DNA of 64,000 bases, from positions 1 to 64,000 of the forward strand of contig JAUNHC010000004.1 of the NCBI GenBank assembly GCA_030524175.1, given 5' to 3'. The stretch is from Eubacteriales bacterium. GTDB lineage: Bacteria; Bacillota; Clostridia; Lachnospirales; Lachnospiraceae. Made by a program: the position numbers and the translations under genes. Below are positions 7,708 to 15,423 of this stretch, in pieces. The notes beneath the pieces were generated by a model that worked only from the letters and a program-made list of their open reading frames with translations, had not been told where the DNA came from and did not search any database. Within the stretch, counting starts at the first letter, position 1. Every line of letters begins with the position of its first letter.

Positions 7708-8130
7708 ATGAATAAGAGCATACTGTATGACTACATAGATGCCTGCGAGCTGGTCAAGGAGACAGAAGAGGACATCCGAAAACTGAAGAAGAAACGAAAA
7801 ACGATTGTTCAAACCAATGTAAGCGGTAGTAATCCTGATTTTCCTTACAACCCACAACATTTTAAGATACAAGGAACTGTATTCACTTATTCTGACGACT
7901 TTCAGTTGCGCATGGAGGAAAGGTTGTTAGAGGAGCGCAAAGGGAATGCGGAAAAAATTAAAACGCAGGTAGAATCCTGGATGAACACAATTCCAAACCG
8001 GATGCAAAGAATAATTAAATACAGGATTTTCGAAAAGGAATCCTGGGAGCAAGTGGCTAAACGATTGGGTAGGAAGGCCACCGGAGAGGGAATCCGAATG
8101 GAATATCAAAGATTTATGAAAGAAACTTAA
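7708..8130 (+). CDS. ArpU/RinA-like late transcription activator
   Basis: The 140-residue protein starts at ATG 7708 after AGGAGGTGAGACTG. An N-terminal helix (YDYIDACELVKETEEDIRKL) is followed near residues 95-140 by a sigma-4-like helix-turn-helix: PNRMQRIIKYRIFEKESWEQ, then VAKRLGRKATGEGIRMEYQR. Size, fold and position as last early gene fit the ArpU/RinA family, which switches on packaging and structural genes in Gram-positive phages. The promoter right behind it carries three ordered repeats that could be its binding site. Confidence 0.65.
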   Translation: MNKSILYDYIDACELVKETEEDIRKLKKKRKTIVQTNVSGSNPDFPYNPQHFKIQGTVFTYSDDFQLRMEERLLEERKGNAEKIKTQVESWMNTIPNRMQRIIKYRIFEKESWEQVAKRLGRKATGEGIRMEYQRFMKET

Positions 8131-8133
8131 AAT

Positions 8134-8176
8134 TTGTTCGTTTTGTTCGGATTGTTCGTTTTTCCTGTGCTATAGT
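8134..8176 (+). promoter_or_regulatory. Late-operon promoter with three TTGTTCG repeats
   Basis: TTGTTCG occurs at 8134-8140, 8143-8149 and 8152-8158, exactly 9 bases apart. An extended -10 (TG-C-TATAGT, 8168-8176) follows, with no correctly spaced -35. An activator-dependent promoter recognised by the adjacent ArpU-like protein is the natural reading. The activator link is inference. Confidence 0.6.
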
Positions 8177-8189
8177 ATAAGCTGAGATT

Positions 8190-8266
8190 GGCAGGTAGTC
8201 CAACCAAACACCCCTCCTTATAGTATGGCGGCTGCCGGGTGTCATAGCTCGGCGGCTGATTTTTTA
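8190..8266 (+). other. Structured leader of the late transcript
   Basis: The untranslated stretch between the late promoter and the first cargo gene can form TTGG/CCAA and ACACCC/GGGTGT pairings, and it contains GGCGGCTG twice as a direct repeat. A short T-run ends it. It could be an attenuator or packaging-related element; the structure is only eye-judged. Confidence 0.3.
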
Positions 8267-8278
8267 GATTAAAAGTAT

Positions 8279-8307
8279 TTGAAGTATGCCAGAGCATGAG
8301 TTATAAT
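8279..8307 (+). promoter_or_regulatory. SigmaA-type promoter of the cargo gene
   Basis: TTGAAG (8279-8284) and TATAAT (8302-8307) are separated by exactly 17 bases, a strong consensus promoter directly before the AT-rich gene at 8344. It would allow expression in the lysogen independently of the late activator. Confidence 0.6.
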
Positions 8308-8343
8308 AATATAAAACTTAGGACTTATGTGAGGAGGGGTATT

Positions 8344-8943
8344 ATGGTAGATATTGCTATTCTGATTAGTTGTGTTACTTCCCATGCGGCGGATGCCAAG
8401 AACATTGTTCAATTTGGATTAACATTGAAAAAATTGTTAGACCTTGAGACACAGGAAAAGTTTTTAGATGTAGCAAAAGCTGATATAGAAGCAGCCCAAA
8501 AAGATTTGGATTATATAGTATATGAGAAGTCGAAAAAAGATGCACTTAAGAGAGCACTTGTTCACCTTGAGGCAGCTTATAGCAAATATTTGAGAGCTTA
8601 CAAAAAGGCATCGTTTAGTAAAGATTCTAAGTTAAGGAAAATTGATGAGTTATGTGTAATGATTGCATCATGCCATAAGGAGTTAAGTGGCAAACCAGAA
8701 ATGGTTAAAAAGTGGCTAATTGATTCATCATCCTATTCACAGTTAGGCTATTTTGTGTATTTAAGTTGCATTAGTCGCGAGTGTGTAGAAAAATTATTGA
8801 CGAAAGAACAATATGAAGATTTCAGAAAAGCAGATGAGGCGGCTAGTAAAAAACGGGAAATAGAACAAAGGGAAAGAGATGAAGCACATGAAACATCTGT
8901 TTCAAATGTAATATTTGAATCATTTGGTGGGCGTGGCGATTGA
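8344..8943 (+). CDS. Moron-like hypothetical protein
   Basis: ATG 8344 follows GTGAGGAGGGG; an upstream ATG at 8296 lies within the promoter. The 199-residue protein starts with a hydrophobic patch (MVDIAILISCVTSHAADAKN) and is otherwise mainly helical, with coiled-coil-like segments at about residues 40-110 and a charged end (KKREIEQRERDEAHE). Base composition is clearly more AT-rich than neighbours. With its own promoter and terminator, between activator and terminase, it has the layout of a lysogenic-conversion cargo gene. No family recognised; superinfection exclusion or defence is a guess. Confidence 0.6.
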   Translation: MVDIAILISCVTSHAADAKNIVQFGLTLKKLLDLETQEKFLDVAKADIEAAQKDLDYIVYEKSKKDALKRALVHLEAAYSKYLRAYKKASFSKDSKLRKIDELCVMIASCHKELSGKPEMVKKWLIDSSSYSQLGYFVYLSCISRECVEKLLTKEQYEDFRKADEAASKKREIEQRERDEAHETSVSNVIFESFGGRGD

Positions 8944-8987
8944 TGTAGTTAAACTAATTATTGATTCATTTTATAAAGGAAAAAATA

Positions 8988-9018
8988 AAGAGCCATGCCT
9001 TCAGGCAGGCTCTTTTTC
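8988..9018 (+). terminator. Terminator after the cargo gene
   Basis: AAGAGCC-A-TGCC and GGCA-G-GGCTCTT form a long stem with a TTCA loop, followed by a T-run. It separates the cargo gene from terS and may also act on late transcripts unless antiterminated. Confidence 0.75.
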
Positions 9019-9054
9019 TAAACTCAAAACGACGAATAAGTGAGGTGGTGATGA

Positions 9055-9819
9055 TTGCCGAGAGCAAGAGATCCAAACAGAGAAAAAGCCTTTGAATTAT
9101 ATAAAGGGCACAATGGAAATATAGATTTGGTTGAGATTGCAAGTCAACTAAATCTTTCCCCCGGAACAATCAGGGGATGGAAGTCAAAGGATAAGTGGGA
9201 TGGCCTGCTGAATGGAACGCTCCAAAAGAATACGGAACGTTCCAAACGCTCTAAAGGCGGCCAGCCGGGGAATAAGAATGCCACAGGGCCGCCAGGGAAT
9301 AGCAACGCAGAAAAATTCGGTTTCTTTCGGAAATATCTTCCGGAGGAAACCGTTTCTATTATCCAGGAAATGCCGAAAGACCCGCTGGACATCCTATGGG
9401 ACCAGATACAGATTGCCTATGCTGCCATTATCCGGGCGCAGAGTATTATGTATGTGAGGGACCGGGAGGACAGCACTACAACTAAGGTTGGGCACAAGAA
9501 CGGCGATACAGTCACGGAGGAACGCTGGGAGGTGCAGCACGCATGGGATAAGCAGGGGAATTTCTTATCTGCCCAGGCAAGGGCGCAGAAGACGTTGGAA
9601 GGGATGATTTCCCGGTATGAGGAGCTGCTGCACAAGAACTGGGAACTGGCTACGGATGAACAGAAAGCAAGGATATCACAGATCAAGGCACAGACTGAAC
9701 GATTATCATATGAGCAGCCAGGACAGGAAGAGGATGGAGTTGAGATTGTAAATGACGCGCCAAAAGAAGCAAGTAAAGATATCGGACATAGTGATCCCGA
9801 AGTACCTGCCGATATTTAA
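9055..9819 (+). CDS. terS: Phage terminase small subunit
   Basis: The 254-residue protein begins MPRARDPNREKAFELYKGHN from TTG 9055 after GAGGTGGTG. The start is typical of the PBSX/YqaS-like small terminases: an N-terminal helix-turn-helix (IASQLNLSPGTIRGWKSKDK) and a GGQPGNKNATGPPGN linker, then helical oligomerisation segments. It recognises phage DNA at the packaging site and activates the large subunit. The end overlaps terL by 68 bases. Confidence 0.85.
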   Translation: MPRARDPNREKAFELYKGHNGNIDLVEIASQLNLSPGTIRGWKSKDKWDGLLNGTLQKNTERSKRSKGGQPGNKNATGPPGNSNAEKFGFFRKYLPEETVSIIQEMPKDPLDILWDQIQIAYAAIIRAQSIMYVRDREDSTTTKVGHKNGDTVTEERWEVQHAWDKQGNFLSAQARAQKTLEGMISRYEELLHKNWELATDEQKARISQIKAQTERLSYEQPGQEEDGVEIVNDAPKEASKDIGHSDPEVPADI

Positions 9820-11149
9820 CGATAAAAATTATAAGCATATCATCCTCACTTCTGGGCGCGCCGGCACGAAGTCCAGCTATGCAGCTATCCGGACAGATTA
9901 CCAGATAGTCAGTGACCCTCACGGCTCTGCGGTTGTGCTCCGCAAGCACCACAATAAGCTGCGTAAGACCGTGTACAAGGAAATGCTGAGAGGCATTAAC
10001 CGCTTGCAGGTGCCAAAGAATCGGTTTTATATCACCAAGTCTCCTATGGAGATCACCTACAAAAAGTACGATACGACTATTTATTTCTCTGGTTCTGATG
10101 GTATTGACGATACCAAGGGTATCATTGATGAAGACAAGCCGATTAAGCTGGTGGTGCTGGATGAGCTGACAGAGTTTTTTGACGATGGAGAAGGAGAGGA
10201 CGAACTGGCAAATATCGAGGCTACCTTTGTCCGTGGAAACAAGGCCGGGTTCCAGATGATCTATTTGTATAACCCACCGAAGAACCCGAATGCACCCATC
10301 AATGTATGGTGCAAGAAGATGGAACAGCGTCCAGACTGCATCCACATCCATACGGACTACAGGGATGTGCCTGTTGAGTGGCTGGGGCAGGACCTGATTG
10401 ATTCTGCTGAGGCTATGAAGCGGTCAGACGAAAAGATGTACCGCTGGACATGGCTGGGAGAGCCTGTTGGCGTCGATGAGCTGATATACTACATGTTCTC
10501 TGACCGGCACCGGGCGAAACCAGAGCCAGACCGTATATACGAGAGAGTATATATCGGCGGAGACTACGGACAGCAGAATGCTACTACATATCAAGCTTTC
10601 GGACTGGACAATTATCGAAAGAAGTTTACGGGCCTTGGCGAGTATTACCATAGTGGCCGGGATACAGGCCGGCAGCGAAGCCCTTCGGAATATGCGCAAG
10701 ATCTGGTTGATTTTATAGACAAAATCCAAGAGCAGTATGCGACCCGGATTTTTTATGTCTTCTTGGACCCATCGGCCAAAGGATTGCAGGAAGAAATCAG
10801 GAGGGCCACCCGTGACCTGGGCGATCAGGTACTGGTAAGGGATGCTAAGAACGATGTTGCTCTTGGAATCAGCCGTGTGCAGAAAGCGTTAGCCTTTGAT
10901 GTGATGACTATTGCGCCGGCTCAGTCCCGCGCGATCGAAGAGTTTGGATTGTATGAATACGACAAGAAGTCCATTGAGAAGGGAAAGGAAGTTCCGATCA
11001 AGGATAACGACCACTGCATGGATGCTATCCGGTATGCGGTTATGGGGGCGTGGGGCCGAATAAAACGCTGGCTGCCAACGGATGAGACGGAAGAGGAATA
11101 CATTGTTGACATAGCACAGAAGGAGATGGAAGAGGATGGATATATTTAG
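9752..11149 (+). CDS. terL: Phage terminase large subunit
   Basis: The 465-residue protein has the ATPase motor with a SGRAGTKSS phosphate-binding motif near residue 34 and a Walker B-type LVVLDEL near residue 135. A C-terminal RNase H-like nuclease follows: GGDYGQQNATTYQAFG, FLDPSAKGL, and NDHCMDAIRYAVMG. This is the PBSX/SPP1-type family that translocates and cuts phage DNA into proheads. Standard length, overlapping both neighbours. Confidence 0.92.
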   Translation: MTRQKKQVKISDIVIPKYLPIFNDKNYKHIILTSGRAGTKSSYAAIRTDYQIVSDPHGSAVVLRKHHNKLRKTVYKEMLRGINRLQVPKNRFYITKSPMEITYKKYDTTIYFSGSDGIDDTKGIIDEDKPIKLVVLDELTEFFDDGEGEDELANIEATFVRGNKAGFQMIYLYNPPKNPNAPINVWCKKMEQRPDCIHIHTDYRDVPVEWLGQDLIDSAEAMKRSDEKMYRWTWLGEPVGVDELIYYMFSDRHRAKPEPDRIYERVYIGGDYGQQNATTYQAFGLDNYRKKFTGLGEYYHSGRDTGRQRSPSEYAQDLVDFIDKIQEQYATRIFYVFLDPSAKGLQEEIRRATRDLGDQVLVRDAKNDVALGISRVQKALAFDVMTIAPAQSRAIEEFGLYEYDKKSIEKGKEVPIKDNDHCMDAIRYAVMGAWGRIKRWLPTDETEEEYIVDIAQKEMEEDGYI

Positions 11150-12554
11150 TTACTTCCGGGGGAAGGGGATTGATACCGTAGATCCGACATTCTACCGGAA
11201 AATTGAAGAGTGGAAAAGCTGGTATAACAGCCGTGTCAGGAACTTCTCCTTTTACCGGGTATATTCCGGGCAGGGTGCTTATACCAGAAAGCAGCGTAAG
11301 AGCCTGGGAATGGCAAAGAAATTGTCAGAGGATATCGCAGACCTATTACTGAACGAGAAAGTGAAAATCACTCTGGCTGATGAAGCAACAGGGGATTTTG
11401 TGCAGCAGGTGCTTGAGGATAATCAATTCTTGGTACTTGGGAACGACTACCAGGAGCGCAAGGCATATACGGGCACTGTGTCCTATGTGCCGTACTTGTA
11501 TGATATGGATGTCACGGAGGATGGTACAATTCTGTCCGGACAGATTGGGATCGATTACGTGAGCGCCGGCAACATCTATCCGGTAAGCTGGAATAATGGG
11601 AGAGTGACAGAATGTATATTCACCTTTCCAAAGACAGTGAACCGAAAGAAATACGTGCAGGTGCAACATCACAAGCTTGAATCCGGTCTATATGTCATTG
11701 AGAACACTGTTTTGGAATGTGTTACTGAAAGTCGTGAAGGTAAGGAGCTTACTCCTGCAGAATGGAAACAGCTCCGCCCGTTTAATACGCTTGCTCCCAG
11801 AATGGAGACGGGATCGCCAGAACCGCAGTTTGTCATTGACCGCCTTAACATCACAAACAATGCCGATGAGGACGAGAGCAACCCTATGGGAGTGGCTATT
11901 TTTGCAAATTCCATAGACGTGCTCAAAAAGATGGATATAGAGTATGATTCCTACAGCTCCGAATTTGAACTGGGGAGGAAACGTATCTTCGTAGCCCCGG
12001 AGATGCTGCACAATGTTGACGGATCCCCTGCATTTGACCCGGAAGATACCGTGTTTTATAAGATGCCGGACGATTATGACCAGAAGGGAGAGGGGCTGAT
12101 ACACGAAATCAACATGGATCTGCGCTCTGAACAGCATAGCAAGGCCATCAACGATGACTTGAACTACCTGTCTCTAAAGTGTGGCTTTGGAACAGAGAGA
12201 TACCGTTTTGATGGCAGCAGTGTTAAGACAGCTACGGAGGTGATTTCCGAAAACTCTGATATGTACCGGATGCTCAAGAAACATGAAATCATCCTGGAGA
12301 GTGCGCTGAAACAGCTTATCCGCATCATTATCCGGCTAGGTATCGTCCTTGGGAACTCCCTGCAACAGGACACGGAGATAACCATTGACTTTGATGATTC
12401 CATTATCGAGGACAAAGAAGCAGAAAGATTGTCTGACCGGCAGGATGTAAGCATGGGTGCAATGCCGCTTTGGGAATATCGGGCAAAATACTATGGGGAA
12501 ACAGAAACACAAGCCAAGGCAAATGTCCAAGAGCCTGCGGAGGTGGTTGAATGA
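11136..12554 (+). CDS. Phage portal protein (SPP1 gp6-like)
   Basis: The 472-residue protein, beginning MDIFSYFRGKGIDTVDPTFY, directly follows terL and overlaps it by 14 bases. It has the portal pattern of an N-terminal helix pair, a central region with NITNNADEDESNPMG, and a crown helix (LKKHEIILESALKQLIRIII). Portals form the dodecameric DNA gate in the capsid vertex. Family assignment rests on gene order and overall pattern. Confidence 0.85.
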   Translation: MDIFSYFRGKGIDTVDPTFYRKIEEWKSWYNSRVRNFSFYRVYSGQGAYTRKQRKSLGMAKKLSEDIADLLLNEKVKITLADEATGDFVQQVLEDNQFLVLGNDYQERKAYTGTVSYVPYLYDMDVTEDGTILSGQIGIDYVSAGNIYPVSWNNGRVTECIFTFPKTVNRKKYVQVQHHKLESGLYVIENTVLECVTESREGKELTPAEWKQLRPFNTLAPRMETGSPEPQFVIDRLNITNNADEDESNPMGVAIFANSIDVLKKMDIEYDSYSSEFELGRKRIFVAPEMLHNVDGSPAFDPEDTVFYKMPDDYDQKGEGLIHEINMDLRSEQHSKAINDDLNYLSLKCGFGTERYRFDGSSVKTATEVISENSDMYRMLKKHEIILESALKQLIRIIIRLGIVLGNSLQQDTEITIDFDDSIIEDKEAERLSDRQDVSMGAMPLWEYRAKYYGETETQAKANVQEPAEVVE

Positions 12555-14179
12555 CCCAGGGAGAACTTGAGAAAATCCCGCTCCCTTTCCAGAAAGCAAT
12601 GTCGGAACTGGAATTGCGTATTATGACGGATATCGTCCGAAGGATTAAGGCCAACGGATTCTCTACAGCCACTGCGGATTGGCAGATTACAAGATTGCAA
12701 CAATTAGGCGATTCTGAAAAAGAAATTAAACAGTGGATAAAAGAAGCTTTGCAGGTTACGGATCAGGACATTGACCGGATATTTGATGATGAAGCGTACA
12801 AAGAGTATTACGGTCATGAGAGGGCTTACAAAATCAACGGCATGGAGCAGATACCCTTTGAGCAGAATCAGATACTGCAGCATGTCATTGAAGCAGCCAG
12901 ACAGCAGACCCGGGATACCTTCCGTAATTTGACCGGAAGTATGGGGTTCGCACTCAAGGATCCAGCAACCGGAGCACTTACGTATTCCCCTCTGATGGAG
13001 TTTTACAGGGATACCCTAGACGCTGCCATGCTGGACATCCATTCCGGGGCGTTTGATTACCAGACAGTCCTTAAGCGTACGATACAGACGATGACCAATT
13101 CCGGACTGCGGTGGATTGATTATGATTCAGGGTGGCATAACAGAGTGGATGTGGCTGCCAGGAGAGCGGTAATGACCGGATTCAGACAGGTGCAGGGCGA
13201 GATTAACGAGCAAGTGGCTGCCGAGCTCCACACAGATACATATGAGGTGTCTTACCATGTGGGAGCAAGACCAACGCACCAGCCCTGGCAGGGATGTGTG
13301 TGGACCATGCAAGAGCTGATTGATGTCTGTGGCCTTGGCACGGTAACCGGACTGCATGGGGCTAACTGTTATCATGATTATCGGGCTTTTCCGCCTGGCT
13401 CCATCCGTACATACACGGATGAGCAGCTTGACCAGATGCTTGCGAAGGAGAATGCACCCAAAGAGTACAATGGGAAGCAGTACACCACCTATGAAGCTCT
13501 GCAGCAGCAACGTAAAATGGAAACCGCCATGAGAGCCACCCGGCAGCAGATTAAGCTCCTGCAGGAGGGTGGGGCGGATGCTCAGGAAATCATGCTGAAA
13601 AAGGCTAAGTATCAAGGACAGATGCAGAGCTATAAGGACTTCTCTTCAAAGATGGGGCTGCCTGAGCAGGTTAAGCGCGTGTATCAGGATGGATTAGGGC
13701 AAATAAAAACTGGGAAAACGGTTGCAAAGCCCCATAATATTGATATAATGAAATCAGGAGCAGTTAGCGGCGCAAGGAATCCGTACGGGGAAGCTGCTGA
13801 CGAACATGCAAAACGTTATTACGGACTTGTCAGGAAAATGAGAACGGATGTAAGGCGAATATCAGAAACGACGGGGATTCCGGAAAGCGATATACAGGCA
13901 ATCAAAGATTATCTGTTTGTTAAAGAGCATGATTTAGGAACTCAGGGTGTGAGGCGGTTCGACCCGGATTATATGATTGGGGAATCCTGGAGACGTTTGA
14001 TAGATGGAAAGCCTGAGCCTCATGACTTAACATTATTGAATCATGAGATTGAAGAAAAGGGATTGATTGCAGAAGGAATGTCACAGGATGAAGCACATAT
14101 CAAGGCAACATCCAAATATAACTACGCTAAGGAGGCTGCTGAGTATTATGGTAAAATTAAAAAATATAAAAAAGAATAA
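12551..14179 (+). CDS. MuF-type minor capsid protein with C-terminal toxin-like domain
   Basis: The first ~390 of 542 residues match phage minor capsid protein 2/MuF: an AARRAVMTGFRQVQGEINEQ helix, VGARPTHQPWQGCVW, GLHGANCYHDYRAFPPG and a coiled-coil. Residues about 405-542 are a separate domain: ARNPYGEAADEHAKRYYG, an ISETTGIPESDIQAI helix, KEHDLG, RFDPDYMIGESWRRLI, then LLNHEIEE and DEAHIKA. MuF proteins with interchangeable C-terminal effector domains are a known polymorphic-toxin class of temperate phages. The 3' end overlaps a small candidate immunity gene. The activity of the tail domain is not identifiable from sequence. Confidence 0.75.
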   Translation: MTQGELEKIPLPFQKAMSELELRIMTDIVRRIKANGFSTATADWQITRLQQLGDSEKEIKQWIKEALQVTDQDIDRIFDDEAYKEYYGHERAYKINGMEQIPFEQNQILQHVIEAARQQTRDTFRNLTGSMGFALKDPATGALTYSPLMEFYRDTLDAAMLDIHSGAFDYQTVLKRTIQTMTNSGLRWIDYDSGWHNRVDVAARRAVMTGFRQVQGEINEQVAAELHTDTYEVSYHVGARPTHQPWQGCVWTMQELIDVCGLGTVTGLHGANCYHDYRAFPPGSIRTYTDEQLDQMLAKENAPKEYNGKQYTTYEALQQQRKMETAMRATRQQIKLLQEGGADAQEIMLKKAKYQGQMQSYKDFSSKMGLPEQVKRVYQDGLGQIKTGKTVAKPHNIDIMKSGAVSGARNPYGEAADEHAKRYYGLVRKMRTDVRRISETTGIPESDIQAIKDYLFVKEHDLGTQGVRRFDPDYMIGESWRRLIDGKPEPHDLTLLNHEIEEKGLIAEGMSQDEAHIKATSKYNYAKEAAEYYGKIKKYKKE

Positions 14180-14387
14180 TGCCACTATTGAATGCGACAT
14201 ATATCCTGAAGACAGTAAGCAAAGTGGCCACGTTACCGTAGCTTTAGATTCCAGGACAGTATCAGGCTACTCTCTACCTAATGGATATGAGTGGTGCAGA
14301 AATCACGTGAACCATGCAAAAACAGCTCTTATAGAACTGTTAGAAGCGGAAGACTTACCAACGGAATATTTGGTAAAATGGTACTAA
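14148..14387 (+). CDS. Candidate immunity protein for the MuF C-terminal domain
   Basis: ATG 14148 lies within the last codons of the MuF gene, with AAGGAGGCTGCT upstream, giving 79 residues (MVKLKNIKKNNATIECDIYP at the start). The product is a compact beta-rich protein ending in a helix, with GYEWCRNHVNHAKTALIELL. It is smaller and more AT-rich than the structural genes and has its own downstream terminator. A small gene directly behind a MuF effector domain is the typical immunity position. Immunity function is inferred from position only. Confidence 0.55.
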   Translation: MVKLKNIKKNNATIECDIYPEDSKQSGHVTVALDSRTVSGYSLPNGYEWCRNHVNHAKTALIELLEAEDLPTEYLVKWY

Positions 14388-14424
14388 ATACCACCAGTCA
14401 GTAAATGGCCGGTGGTATTATTTT
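14388..14424 (+). terminator. Terminator closing the MuF/immunity cassette
   Basis: ATACCACC (14388-14395) pairs with GGTGGTAT (14411-14418), followed by TATTTT. The small gene ends just before it, so the pair forms a bounded cassette. Confidence 0.6.
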
Positions 14425-14447
14425 GCTCATTTTTAGGAGGTGCTATA

Positions 14448-14732
14448 TTGATCGAAATAAGTATAACGGCCCAGGGGATTAGGATGCAAGGTCACGCCGG
14501 TAAGAGCATAAACGGTCAGGATATTGTATGCGCTGCGGTGTCTGCCCTGACCTGCAACCTGATTAATTCCCTGCAGGAGCTGACGGACAACCGGATCCGT
14601 GCGGATACCAGCAGCGGATTGACAATAATAGAGTGGGAGGAACTTTCCGAACCGGGGAAACTTCTGGTGGATTCCTGGTTCCTTGGCCTGACGGCTGTTA
14701 ATCAGGAGCATAACTGCATAAAATTTATTTAA
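14448..14732 (+). CDS. Prp-like cysteine protease encoded by the phage
   Basis: TTG 14448 follows AGGAGGTGCTATA. The 94-residue product has the two Prp catalytic motifs: GHAG with the His (near residue 18) and DIVCAAVSALT with the Cys (near residue 34). Prp removes the N-terminal extension of ribosomal protein L27 in Firmicutes and also processes capsid and scaffold proteins of some phages. Here it sits just before scaffold and capsid genes whose products start with an L27-extension-like MNLRLFDDG, a strong hint at a dedicated maturation role. Confidence 0.72.
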   Translation: MIEISITAQGIRMQGHAGKSINGQDIVCAAVSALTCNLINSLQELTDNRIRADTSSGLTIIEWEELSEPGKLLVDSWFLGLTAVNQEHNCIKFI

Positions 14733-14758
14733 CCGCCTGGGATTACAGGCGGTTTTAT
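14731..14758 (+). terminator. Terminator after the protease gene
   Basis: AACCGCCTG (14731-14739) and CAGGCGGTT (14746-14754) form a perfect 9-bp stem followed by TTTTA. The stem begins inside the protease stop codon. Confidence 0.7.
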
Positions 14759-14823
14759 TATGTCCAAAACGTGATGACTTAAAAAGCTCGGGAGCCTGTC
14801 GAGGCAAAACGGAGGTAAGCACG

Positions 14824-15411
14824 ATGAAGTATAAAATGATAATGAATTTACGGCTTTTTGACGATGGTGGAGCTGGAGGGGATGGTGGTACCACCGGAGG
14901 AAGCGCCGGGACTGGAAACAGCGGCCAGAAAGCAAACGCTGGGTACACATATGAGCAGCTTGAAGAGGTTGCCAACGCCAGAGCGCAGAGAGCAGAGCGG
15001 ACGGCACTGGCTGATTTCTTCCGCAAGCAGGGCATGAGTGAGGCTGACATCACATCTGCGATTGCCGATTACAAGACGAACAAGGAAAAGAACAAGCCTA
15101 ACCTGTCAGAAATCGAGCAGGAACGAGATACCTATAAAAGCGAGGCTGAGCAGTTGAAAAACGAAAAAGTCTTATCTGCAAAAGGTGTAAAAGCAGATGA
15201 CCTGGACTATGTGATGTTCAAGGTCAGCAAGCTCGTGGATGACAAGACAGATTTTAATAAGGCCGCGGAGAAGTTTCTGAAAGAGAATCCAAGATACACA
15301 GGAGCAGGGAGCTATCGGGTGTCCACTTCTACGAGCACGGGAGAAAAAGGTTCGGGTGACAACCTGAACACTTCCATCAATAACGCCATTCGATTGGCGG
15401 CAAGAAGATAA
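14824..15411 (+). CDS. Phage scaffold protein (DUF4355-like)
   Basis: The 195-residue acidic protein starts at ATG 14824 after CGGAGGTAAGC. It has an N-terminal MNLRLFDDG, a Gly-rich low-complexity stretch (residues about 16-40), a long coiled-coil (LEEVANARAQRAERTALADF, then EQERDTYKSEAEQLKNEK) and a Ser/Thr-rich tail. This is the usual shape of scaffolding proteins that line the prohead. The N-terminal motif is shared with the capsid protein and resembles Prp cleavage sites. Confidence 0.75.
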   Translation: MKYKMIMNLRLFDDGGAGGDGGTTGGSAGTGNSGQKANAGYTYEQLEEVANARAQRAERTALADFFRKQGMSEADITSAIADYKTNKEKNKPNLSEIEQERDTYKSEAEQLKNEKVLSAKGVKADDLDYVMFKVSKLVDDKTDFNKAAEKFLKENPRYTGAGSYRVSTSTSTGEKGSGDNLNTSINNAIRLAARR

Positions 15412-15423
15412 GGAGAATTAAAA

